DNA from: Parietaria judaica
Lineage: Eukaryota > Streptophyta > Magnoliopsida > Rosales > Urticaceae
NCBI GenBank assembly: GCA_954871525.1
Contig: OX940872.1
Span: forward strand, 26,321,746 to 26,385,745
Direction: 5' to 3'
DNA: 64,000 bases
Part shown: piece by piece, positions 24,552 through 35,798 of the stretch
Layout of the letters: every line of letters starts with the position of its first letter
Numbering within the stretch: position 1 is the first letter of the stretch
Translations under genes and position numbers: made by a program
The notes under the pieces: generated by a model
The model's input: only the letters and a program-made list of their open reading frames with translations
Database searches by the model: none
What the model was told of the DNA's origin: nothing

Positions 24552-27337
24552 TTAACATGCACATGAGCCTCCTCTTTGTTCTGCTTCTGAGATGGTTTCG
24601 GAGATTCCTTGGAAGTATCTGCACCATTTCATCAAAAATTAGTACCAGAACAATCACATATTTATATTAGGGATAATAGCGGCTAAAGTAGCCAAACTTT
24701 CATGATTTGTGTCGATAAAGGTCCAAACTGGATTTATAGCGGCTAAAGTAGCCAAACTCGGTCAATCTGTGGCAAGCACTAATTCCGTCCAGTCAAACTT
24801 AACATCCATTAGTCTATCGCCACGTCACTTACACATGGCAAACTTTGGGTATTTATGCCGTGATAAAAACCAAAGTTTGGGTATTTATGCCGCGATAAAC
24901 CCAATTTTTTATATTTTTTTTCGCTTGTTCACGTCATCTAAATAAAAGTTAAAATATTATAGTTTTGGGAGGACTCGAACTCATCACTTTCCCCCTCATA
25001 AAAGGACAATATAACCATCAAACCACATTCACTTCACATTATATCTTGACAAAAAAAAGAATATACATAGAAACTTATTGATAAGTGATCATAGTAATAG
25101 AAACATATGTATTTTTCGCACCGAGTTCGGGTTGACTTATTTGGAACAGGGTGAGTTGAATTTTTTGGACCTGGGTCGAGTTGACTTTTTTAGAACGGGG
25201 TTGAGTTGAATTTTTTGGACAGTGGTCAAGTTGAATTTTTTGTACCGGATTCATGTTGACTTTGTCGGTACGAGTTCAGGTTGCCTTTTTCAGAACCGGG
25301 TCGAGTTAACTTTTTGAAACAGGGTCGGGTTAACTTTTTCAACCTGAATTCGGTACAAAATATTCAACCCGACCAAATTCTGAAAAAGTCAACCAATGGG
25401 TCTAAAAAAGTCAACCTGACCCTGTTCCAAAAAAGTCAACTCAATCCTGGTCCGAAAAGGTCAACCCAACCCATTTCCTAATAAGTCAATCCGAAACCGA
25501 TGCGAAAAAACATATGTTTCTATTACTATGCCACTTATTGATAAGTTTCTATTTATATTCTTATTTTTGTCAAGATATAACGTGAGGTGAATGTGTTTTA
25601 CTGGTTATGCTGCTCTTATATGTGGGTGAAGTGAGGAGTTTGAGGCCTACCAAAGCCATAATATTTTAACCTTTATTTAGATCATGTCAGCAACCAATTT
25701 TTTTTAAATAGTTTATCGCCGCATAAATACCCAAACTTTGGTTTTATCACGACATAAATACCCAAAGTTTTCCATGTGTAAGTGACGTGTCGATTGACTA
25801 ACGGATGTTAAGTTTGACTGGACAGAATCATGAAAGTTTGGCTACTTTAGCCGCTATTATCCCTTTATATTATTGAAAGTTAGTGAAAGATTTCATATAA
25901 TTGTATGGATTACTGATGGTATATTTATCCTCTATGTGATGCTAAAGAATGTCGGGTTTGGAACACGCGAAACGTTCGATCTTTATGCATTACGGATACG
26001 AAACTCCGGGAATACTATTGAACCATCACGAACATAGTCTTACTTAACGACTCGTGATCATAGCCTATGAGTCTTTCTTGGCCGTTCCCTTTCTCGACGG
26101 TTTTCCCTCTTGATCTCTCCGATATAATACTCTTTTATCTTTCTTTCGTTTCGCTCACGAGGGTTATCGGGCTGTGTATATAGCTCCTAATTCCCTTTCC
26201 TTAGTCGTTATAAACGGTTATATTTAGCAGAGAAGAAGAAGAATTGAAAGAGCATACATGTCTTGCTGATGATGCTCGTTCGCTAACGCAACATTTGCGG
26301 CGCATAGGAACGCTTCCTCCACGTTATCGTTCTCCTTTGCCGACGTCTCAAGGTACGGTATGTTTCCCTTCGAAACGCACCACTCCAAGGCTCGTTTCCC
26401 GGAGATCTGCACACATGAGAACTGCCTCTATGAATCTACACTTCATTACGAATATATGAAGCGATTCGGAACGTGTTTTGTGTTCAATCTTCACCATTCT
26501 GCTGTGGCCACCATCTACGTCGATCTTGTTTCCGAGCAGAACGAAAGGAAAGAACTGCGGAGCCGTAGGGTCTGCCTGGAAATGGAATACAGTAAATGAA
26601 GACGTCGTCTTTTACGCAACGTAAAACGATCCATAATTGTGTTGTTCAGGCTTGATCAAACATCAAAGTTTACCTGTTTAAGAAACTCTTCATGCCAGTT
26701 TTGCAGCGTCTCGAACGACCTAACGACGTTCACATCGTACACAAGAACACAACAATCCGCACCTCTATAAAACGCAGAGCCGAGGCTCTGGAACCGTTCT
26801 TGCCCCGCCGTGTCCCAAATCTGCCCCCAAGTAGTGAAGAAAAAGAAATAGATTTTGCATTATTTTACAAAATATTTTTATAAAGAATTCTTGAATATTC
26901 TTCTAGACTCACTTGCAAAGTCACCAACTTGTCATCAATTTGCACTTCTTTTGTCATGAAATCAGCCCCTATTGTAGGCTTAAACTGCAGATTGAACTTC
27001 TTGTACACATATCTGAAAAATCAGTTAATCATACAAAGAAATGGTACTTCTTAACACAATTATTTTCTTATAATAGATTTTAATAGTATATATATTTCTA
27101 CTTCTTTCATGTTTTGACATCATCACTAATATAATTAAATCATTTTGTTAATGCAATGCAAAGGATACTGATTCATCAAGGAGGTTTTCCCTACCCTGAA
27201 GATCAAGGAAACAAGACAATGCTCATAATATTATTCGACTGAATTCAAACCAGAACATAATACCGAAACGCGACGTACCCGCTATCTCCGAGGACGATGA
27301 CCTTGAGTAGAGTTCTTTTTCTCATGGAAATGTCCAT
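24552..27337 (-). CDS. Rab7-type small GTPase, RABG class
   Basis: Seven exons on the minus strand: 27279-27337, 27169-27195, 26913-27012, 26674-26820, 26495-26575, 26258-26406, 24552-24618. All splice sites are GT..AG and all phases join, giving 209 residues. Present are P-loop GDSGVGKTS (17-25), effector threonine in PTIGADF, WDTAGQ (64-69), NKID (127-130), ETSAK (158-162) and a C-terminal CAC double-geranylgeranylation signal. Rab7 (RABG) GTPases control traffic and fusion at the late endosome and vacuole. The N-terminus [12 protein letters not shown] and the C-terminus resemble the RABG1/RABG2 branch more than RABG3. The last exon carries only 22 residues and lies 1.6 kb from the rest because a 1.19-kb transposon sits in intron 6; an annotation stopping at 26224 would lose the prenylation site. 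Confidence 0.93.
24971..25025 (-). repeat. tRNA-derived SINE-like fragment in the foldback arm
   Basis: Minus strand reads TGGTTTGATGGTTAT (A-box-like, 25011-25025) and GAGTTCGAGTCC (B-box-like, 24971-24982), the internal RNA polymerase III promoter layout of a tRNA-derived SINE. A degraded mirror copy is in the other arm. It does not fold as an intact tRNA. Confidence 0.5.
25115..25505. repeat. Minisatellite of GTTGACTTTTT-type units, inverted at its centre
   Basis: Units of roughly 27 bases (GTTGACTTTTT followed by a GGAACnGGGTCGA-like block) repeat about seven times from 25130 to 25335, then run in reverse complement to about 25500. Units vary. A few related units (GAGTCCTGTTGACTTTTT) appear in the solo LTR near 48130-48210. 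Confidence 0.8.
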
Positions 27338-29530
27338 GGCAGATCAAAAAGCAAGCTACTTTCTTTGCAAACAAAAACTGAATTCTGGGTTGGGAAATTT
27401 AAAAGATGTGTGTTGAATTCTGGGATTTCAACTGTAATATAGTTTTGAGCTTTTTAATTGATTGTTAATAAATGATGGGAAGCTGAAGCATGTGAATTCC
27501 TCTGCCAACCAGAACCGACTTTACCCGCCAGCTTAGCTATATATTTATTTAAATATATATATATATATATACATATGATATAAGTTAATGTTGATCACAT
27601 TAAAGCAAAATTATATAAAGTATATTCATTGACCATCATTTTCTCATATGATGGTCGTGTCGTGCCTGCCTTCATCTTTATTTTATTTTATTTGACACAT
27701 TAAGACACTTATATTTGATTTTCAACTTTATTTCATGGATTTTTTTATTATTATTATTTAATTTTTGTAAAGTATTGTGGGAATTTTTAAGCCATATATT
27801 ATGATATCTTGATCATAGTTTAAGCCAATCTTATAAACTATGATGTTTTGATTTGTTTCAACCTTTGCAAACTCCTTTACTCGTTTGTTACCATTTACCA
27901 CGGTTTTCGTCCGCCACACGTGAGTGCTTAAAAAAACAGTATAATAAGGTTAATGATATTTGTTGGTTATAACTTTTAGTGTCGTTTTTAGCACTTCGAG
28001 GATGATTTTATTGGCTATATATGTTGTGAGTATGGAATGTTATATTATTATAATATTTCTTATTATGAGATCTATGTCAAATCAGAAGAACATGCTAATT
28101 GCAATTTATCAAGTTGGATTATTCTGTGCATCGATTTGCATCAACTATACCAGGCAATCGGTGATCCGCAATTTACGAGCATTGGATAATTTATGAGCCA
28201 ATAATTTGATTGAAAATGTTTATAGAAAGAAATGCTTTGAATTTGGCTCTTATGAATCTGAGAGTTTGATTTTCCATCCAAAGTTTGATTCTCCTTCTCT
28301 TCACAATTAAGGAGAGACAACCCTTTACACGCGGTGCTACGTCACTCAAAACGAAATGAAGATATTGAAACCAGAATTATAGCAGTTCGCTCCTAAGAAA
28401 CGTCCACTTGCCGCTTGTAAAACTCGATTCACAATCAATCTATCAATCAGAATTTCTAGTTAAACCATCAATCTCACTCTCTCTTTGTGCTACAAAAATC
28501 GCACACAAATGACGGTTGCAAGCCATATAAGCGAATCGCACTCAGGTGACAGGCCGACCATGCTCTGCGTCGAGTTTCGATAACGCTTCCGTGTAGATTT
28601 AGGCTTCGCGCTCAACAATATGTACAATTTTATATTTTGTGCAATAGAAATATAAAAGTTAGAAATTAGGGATGGTTATTTTCTATCCCTCGCCTTGTTA
28701 ACGTCGTTTAAAAAACTCAAAAATTCACCTTAAAACCGCACCCTAACTGAATTACAATCAACTTAATTTTTGTCCTCAAATTTTCTCTCTTTTTTTACTG
28801 AATTTTTCTCCCAATCTATTAAATTTGAAATTGAGATAATCAATCAATTCATTGTCTTAACTCTTAACTTTTAAGGGTATTCTCACCCAATATTAGTTAT
28901 TAAACAAATTCCACGACATGAAATTATGTTTTTTCTTCAAAATCTTATCAAGATGTAATATGAAAAAAATGCACTAAAATTTTGAATAGCACCATATCTA
29001 TAAGAAAATTAGAATGATATAAATAAAAAAAAAAAAAAAAAAGTAAACCTACTCTATAAATACGTGAACGTAATAGATCTATTTTTCTTTTTTCTTTTCT
29101 TCATGCACATACATCCCTACAAGTGGATTAAATCTAGTTACATTTTTATTTTTATTTTTTATTTTTTGAGGGGTAGTTCCTTCCTAGAGAACAATTCTGG
29201 GTGAGAGAAGTGCTCTAAATAGTGCAACTTGTATTTATATAAGTACAAAAAAAGTTGGCAATAAATATCAGGAAATTATATGCAACAAATTCCTTTAAGT
29301 GGGAGAAATTGATGCTGCTCTTCATCAAATATAAACTCAATGTCATATAATCAAAGTCGGACTTTGTCGTCAGTGGTTAATTCCGCAATGTTGAAGCCGC
29401 TTCGGACGCAGTTTAACACATCGATACTTGACAAATCAAAATAACCTCTTTACAATTTAAGCTATTATAGAAAAATCATCCCAATTCACATTGATTTACA
29501 GTTAAGAGATTTCTGACAAACCTTGTGCAT
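27338..29530. other. Intergenic, AT-rich
   Basis: RABG upstream region followed by AT-rich sequence with a (TA)n tract at about 27553-27573 and an oligo-A tract near 29023-29043. A less AT-rich piece at 28280-28620 has no reading frame I recognise. No RNA gene seen. Confidence 0.45.
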
Positions 29531-32500
29531 TTAGGGTTCTGCAGAGACGGCGGCGGCCGGTGGGGATGGTTCGGTGCCGTAGTTCCAGAGATGTTTCAGT
29601 TCGCCTCTTATAAGACCCAAAACAACAATCAAACCTGAAACAAAGGAAGAAGATATCAGAATTTTGATAAATTTTTAATAATACTAAACCGGTGATATAT
29701 ACGTATTTGCTATATTATTACCTAATGTGCAAGGGACGAGATAGAGGAGAGCGGGTTGACCATGTCCATTCATCAAGTACAGTCCGAGATAAGTTAGGAA
29801 CAACCCTGTAAAAGCAAACAATTATTGGTAACGAGAATTGACACCGAGGTTTACATTCTTCTTAATTATATTTGATTTACTGATAGCCAAATAAATTTGC
29901 ATGTTAAAAGTCAGCAGCATATTAACCAATCTTTGAAAGGCGATGTTTATATTCGATTTTTTTCTTTCCTTGTGCAAATTTGAAAAGAAGACAAAATGCA
30001 AATTTGAAAAGAAGACAAAATTATTGCCATGGAGCTTACCAAATCCGTAGCCAATGACCAACCAAAGAAAATATCCGCTTGTAACGCCTTTTTTGGTTGC
30101 TTTGTCATAGCTGAGATAACAAAATAGTTAGTTTAAAATAAAATAAAACAACTATCGAACTTGGGTTATCTAGTTTTCGGCATCTATCATTTGCTCTTAA
30201 TGGAACACGAAGCTTAAATATCTTAATAAGATTAAGTATTTCAGCAGATTACTCTAACTTTAAATCCAAAGGGGAAGGAGGATCGACACGATGCAGTTTG
30301 TAATTTACGACTACCCTAGATTGGATCATAAAAACTAACAATAATATGTAAAGCACGGAAAAACAAGTAAGGACAAAGTAAGTACCGGAAAGCAAAGGAA
30401 ACAAGCAAGCCGGGGAAGAGAATGTCGCCAAAGCCAATCATATCGTAACCCCCCCAAGGATCAAATACGCGGGGGATTCTCAAAAGCATGGGAATGGATT
30501 CTCCACCGCTGTTATCGCCTCGAGCAACCTAAAATGAGTTCAATGAAAATGTTAGAAAGTAACCGATTAATTAAATCGATACCAATCAAGAGCGCATGGG
30601 CAATTCTACAAGTTCGCACAATGCCACTGTTTCTCAACACCAGCTCAAACAAGATGGGAGCAATAAAACAAGGAACAATTGCAAAAACGCTAATCGGGAG
30701 AATAAATCCTGATTGGATGGATTGTAGTGCTTAGAGTGACGAAATGAATCATGCCTACTCAGAGATTTGAAATTCATCACTTTCTAAAATATTCTTCACA
30801 AGAGAGTTGACCGATAAACCATTTCCATCAAATTGTGTTTTCTCCGCATGAAAAGAGCGGGTATATTACTGCACAATATTTATCAATAATTATTGTGTAC
30901 AGGACTAATCTCATTCAATATTCATTGTAGTACAAGAATCCACTAGTCAAAACATCTATATACTATGTTTAATCTGAGCTCTTGGGAGGTTGATAAGATA
31001 TCAATGATAAATATTAAATAAGTGTCACAAGAGAAACATTCTTCCCTTAGAAATGTCTAATAAATATCACAAAAGGAACATTACCAATTTGAAACATTGA
31101 AAAAGTACAGCATAAGTTGACATAGAACCATACCGCAATCATAACACTTTCGTGGAATATCACTGGTGATATGAATACCCAGAAGATGTCGTAAACGAAC
31201 GCGCAGCAAAGTAGTACAGTAGCAACCTGATGTTGTATGACTATTAGAATCAGGTGAAACATGAGCTGTTTGATGCAAGATCAAATAAACCAGTACCTTA
31301 ATATTAGGCAAGCGAGCAATTTGCAATACGGTGATCATCAAACATATGCCCTGACATAGAAATACGACAGAAAAAATAGTTCCAAAGTGTTAAGAAACAA
31401 CAACACAGCATAGAACTAATAAACCTCGTGCAAGAGAAAATCAGTAAATCGTAGAGGAAAAAAACAAATTAAATTTCATCTGAGAAGAAAAGCAAATCCA
31501 TTACTCCACTTATTTCTCAGATATATCATCTCACAATGTGTGCACAACTATCACACGTAACATGACTGACGGCCACCCGTACGAGATGTTATGACTAAGT
31601 GGGTTGAATCAATAAAAAACTATGATCACTATATTACATATCCAAGACCCTTGATCACATATCCAAGAAAACGAATCAAAGGAACCGTAATAATGGACCG
31701 AACAAGGGCTGAGCTTCCAAGAAGGAGATTCTTCGATGCTTTCCTTATGCTTTTAAACTTTATCTATTATGTTATTAAACTTTTTAATTTCAGCAAGTAA
31801 TTAATTTCATTAGTCTTTTTCTTTTGTTAAAAAAAAAGGCTCAAGAAAAGGGTTATATATTGATTGCTTATTTGATGGCCACACTAATCTAAAGAAATCA
31901 TCTCTCAATCAAATTAATCATCTCTCTCAAAGTCAAGGGGATTTGGGTTGTGGGAAAGACCAAGTAATCTCTTAAGACCTCTTCCTCTGTTAACAAGGCT
32001 CCTATTACAAGATCATGATCTAAGGCTGTATCACAATCTTATCGAAGAAAGTTAAGGATTTTTTTCCCGGTAAATGGATTGCGGAATTAGGCAGAGATGG
32101 CCCTTTCTTCTTAACACCTTGACCTAAAACAAAAAGTGGATAAATGAAACTTACAAGAACATCTTGGCCAACCCACGAATAAGAAGCCCGCCTATTTGCA
32201 GCCCAGAAAATTGCGAATGCTGCACAGAAAAACAATGCAACAAGCGAAAAAACAGACACTTCCCCGAACAAAGGTACACTCACTGACTTCTTCCCACAAC
32301 TCTTGCATTTGCTGCATCAGAAAACAGTAGGAAGACAATGTTGTTTATATCAGTAAAAACATTATTGCACGTCATCATATGGAGCGAAATATAAATAAAA
32401 GAAAAGAAAAAGAAAAGAACATGTACCTTGAAACCAGACTCACTATACAATTATGCATTCCCTGGGAACAAAGTCAAATGAATAAGCATATGTAGCTGAA

Positions 32501-35500
32501 CTTCAATACAGAATTTTTTAGCAGTTTACGTCAAGCTTCCTTAACATCAAGAGTGTGGACTAAACTTTTTGTCATCCAATTATCACATTTACCTCAACAC
32601 CGCCGATGCAGAAAAGTACAATCAGTACCCAGATGAACCAGGATGACATGAAAAAGTACAGCAGCATCAGAAAACTGGATGCCACTATTACAAAAACGAC
32701 AGCGCCCTTTGCGCTAATATCAAGAATTTCTTTCTCTGGCTCGTCTTTGACTCTTTCAGATTCCTACAGTTAAAAATAGGAAAATATATTATAACTGTAG
32801 ATGCATAATATGTGGGAAAAAAATCTATATATGGACACTAAACCTGAACCTTAGGAGAGAGCTCGTTGTATCGGTCATCTGTGCGCTCAGTAGCAGTGAG
32901 TTCTGACCAAAGTGAAGCACAGACAAGTGTTCCAATAGCCATTATCCATAAAAATATCACAGAGAAGTCCACAATTGGTCGCTTTGGAGAATACAAAAGA
33001 AGCTCCACTGCATTAGAAAATTAAAATTCATTCAGTCAAAAACCCATTTAATAATTGAAAAATTACTTATTGATATAAAATTAATAAATCAGTAGCCAAA
33101 TAAGAAATCTATCACATCCTGAAGCTATCATTACTTGATTGCAAAAAGAAAGTCTGCAAGGATCCTTTTACAACTAAAAGCTAATTAATGAATGAAGGCC
33201 AAAAATATTTTTTCATTTCCTGGCAGAAAAACAGCATCAACAAAAAAAAAACATTTCAAGACTCTAAAATCCTTGACCAGGAAGCTCCACTATATTTTTT
33301 TGCTAATGGAATTTTATTTCAAAATTGGGTTTCTGTGGTACCACCGAGATCCCCTGTGCATATTATGATTTTCAATAGACTATTAAGTGTAGCTAACCTT
33401 TCTTTCCACTTGCCATAGATTTGTTAAGAGCTTCTCCCGCAGACTTGGGAATCATCACAACAGGAATCGTAATATTTACAACAGTGCCATTGTCAGAACA
33501 AACCATCTTGTAAAGATCTGAAATCAATGATTCATACGGTAATATTAAGCACTGTTAAATATATTATAAGGAAAAGGAAATCACAATCAAGAATGCTTGT
33601 TAGAATATAAAACTATTATTGGCACCACACACCTCCTATTAGAGCTATAAATCTTGAGTTTGAACTTTTGTAGTTTCATTCTTTAATTCATTTACACAAT
33701 TGACCACTTGTAAGGCCTTAAGACTCTTCCGGGTTTCTAAAAGTTCCCCTTGTTCGGCCTTCATGTGAGGGGACGAGTAAGAGATATAAAACTACAGTGC
33801 ATAAATTAGCTTAAGCCTGGTTAAAAAGGACCATATGCTTGCAATTTTCTTTTCATTTACTAAAAAAATTACAGATGATGGATTTCAAATACGCTCTATA
33901 TTCAAGATGAAACAATCTCCTTGTTTAAGCTTATATTCATCTAACTTATCTCAGAAATTATGATCGATCATACATAAATTTGGCCTACCCGTTTGGTGAC
34001 TCAAATCCAAAACCTCTAATGTCTTAGTTGGTGCTCTTTGCCACTAGACCAAGCACACATTGTCATTTAATTTGCTAAAATATCACTCATTCATAATGTC
34101 ATATATTAAAACATTTCATGTACGAACTGAAGCCTTCATAATCGTAGTTGAGACATGCGTGTGACACCTGTGTGTTCTTTACAGAAAGAAGAGAACAGAT
34201 TAAAGAATGAAACCTTCTTTGTCATTTATCACCAATAGTGCAGCAGCACCCGCAGCCTGTGCGACCTCTGCCTTCTTTGTGAAATCACAGTCACCACGTT
34301 CTGACAAAGCAATATAGCCAGATAACTGCAAGCAAAAAAGAAGATTAATAGATATATTTCATCATGTATATAGGTACTCTAAATAAGTAAGAGTATTTTA
34401 CAGTAAATATGAGATTAGGATTTCTAATCCTATATACAGGCTCCTAATCTATGTCATATCTAAGAGCTCACTTTGATCGTGAGCCTTCACGTTTGATTAG
34501 TTGGAAATTCATACTGAACATCATTTGGAGAGTTTTCCAGTCTCAGTCTAGAATTAGATATTGGCATCTTGTTTATTAATAAAGTGTTCTAGTGGAACAG
34601 CCATTTTGTTTATTAGATATTGGCCTTTTGTTTATTAATAAAGTGTTCTAGTGGCATTCATGGAAAATCAAATAGAAATGCAACAAATGGATCATAAACA
34701 CCTTCAACGAAGAAGTTGAACAGCCATTCAAGGGGTCGGAGAAAATAGCTGGTAATCTGAGATCTTTGTTAGCATCAGGTGGCAATAAAGCCCCGAATCT
34801 TGCATTGACCCCAACGACACTTTCATCTTTGGCACCATCAACCCACGTTGTAACCTTGACCTATAGCAATGGCCAAATGAATTGATTTTCCGTTTTCGTA
34901 TTTGAAGCTGACAGGAGATATATAATGAACCCAACAGCAGAAAAAGCATATAACATGCAAATGAATCACACATTATATAAAAAGACAGAAGCTACTTAAG
35001 AGGAAGGAGCAAAGCGATGACTACATATACTATTAATTTTACCAAATCTCGAGAAGAGTAAATGTTGAAAGAATTTTTATGTCACACACTAACAACCATG
35101 AGATTACCTCAATACTTTAGCCTCATCTAAATAGGACACAAAAGTAGAGGAAACCGAAACATTTCAATTTAAATTTAAATCAAATTGTGCATATCATACG
35201 CACGGAAAAAGTTACGGAAACGAGTACATTTTTTATCTTAGAATATAGGTTGTTATCTCGACATTCATAAGAACACATGAGAAAGTACCAAAGTTAATCC
35301 TCATTCCTACATATAGTTTTGCATTGAATTATCTCTTTTTATTGAAATCCCAAAGATGAATTGAAGATTACAAAACCCACATAGATTTTCAATTTTGATT
35401 CAAATTCCCAAAGCAACACCACAATCAAACCTGATCAATGTAATTGATGATTCTAAAACCCATAAACGATTGAACGATGAGCATTACAGACCCATTAAAC

Positions 35501-35798
35501 CTTTTCGATCAAATTAAGCCTAAATAATTCATCCAGTTTCCGAAATAGCCTCAATCCCAACAACGAAATCGGGCACAGACATCACCAGAATCGAATTGAA
35601 ACCGTTAAGGAACGGACTCCGATCGAATCCCTCACAAAAATGTTGAAAATTTACCAGATTGAAAGGGTTGTCGCAGGAAGGGGACTTGGGAGAGTCGTCG
35701 TCGTCGAGCGTGACATCGCTCCCGGCGGCGAGAGAGAGAGCGAAGAGAGAGAGAAGAAGGAGAGCTCGGAGGAAGAGAGTACGAGGATGAGACGCCAT
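29531..35798 (-). CDS. Signal peptide peptidase-like intramembrane protease with PA domain (SPPL2-5 type)
   Basis: Fourteen exons: 35655-35798, 34702-34860, 34214-34325, 33398-33517, 32844-33007, 32593-32763, 32427-32461, 32155-32311, 31297-31350, 31134-31226, 30386-30528, 30040-30110, 29722-29805, 29531-29634. All are GT..AG and phases agree, giving 536 residues, the family length. A signal peptide (1-24) precedes a lumenal PA domain (about 75-175, with [11 protein letters not shown] and a Cys pair), then about nine membrane helices. The GxGD aspartyl protease motifs are present: YD in VYDIFWVF (384-385), GFGD (435-438) and the PAL motif in GQPALLYL (492-494). Such proteases cut type II membrane proteins in endosomes. 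Arabidopsis SPPL3 (At2g43070), as I recall, is the likely counterpart because its neighbour is P4H1, as here. An upstream in-frame ATG (35855) adds 19 residues before the signal peptide; I reject it. Confidence 0.95.
33900..34060 (-). repeat. tRNA-derived SINE in SPPL intron 3
   Basis: On the minus strand TGGTCTAGTGGCAA (34038-34051) is a good A box and GGATTTGAGTC (33998-34008) a B box, about 30 bases apart, with the linker CTAAGACATTAGAGGT shared with the copy near 36246. Exact ends are not defined. It lies between exons 3 and 4 of the protease gene, in the same orientation. Confidence 0.65.

Larger units (their letters stand above)
24670..25863. mobile_element. Mutator-like foldback element inside RABG intron 6, 1194 bp, 9-bp TSD
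   Basis: A perfect 9-bp repeat TTTATATTA (24661-24669, 25864-25872) flanks an element beginning GGGATAATAGCGGCTAAAGT and ending with its reverse complement. Complementarity continues almost to the centre at about 25340, so the whole element is one large palindrome. The left arm carries an extra partial repeat of its own terminus (about 24733-24790). The arms include a tRNA-like segment with A and B boxes (24971-25025, mirrored at about 25585-25660) and the centre is a minisatellite. Confidence 0.92.

Noticed and set aside
26224..26412. RABG ending at SILLLLC
   Set aside because: Intron read-through. A GT donor at 26257 joins in phase to the exon at 24552-24618, which restores the prenylation signal.
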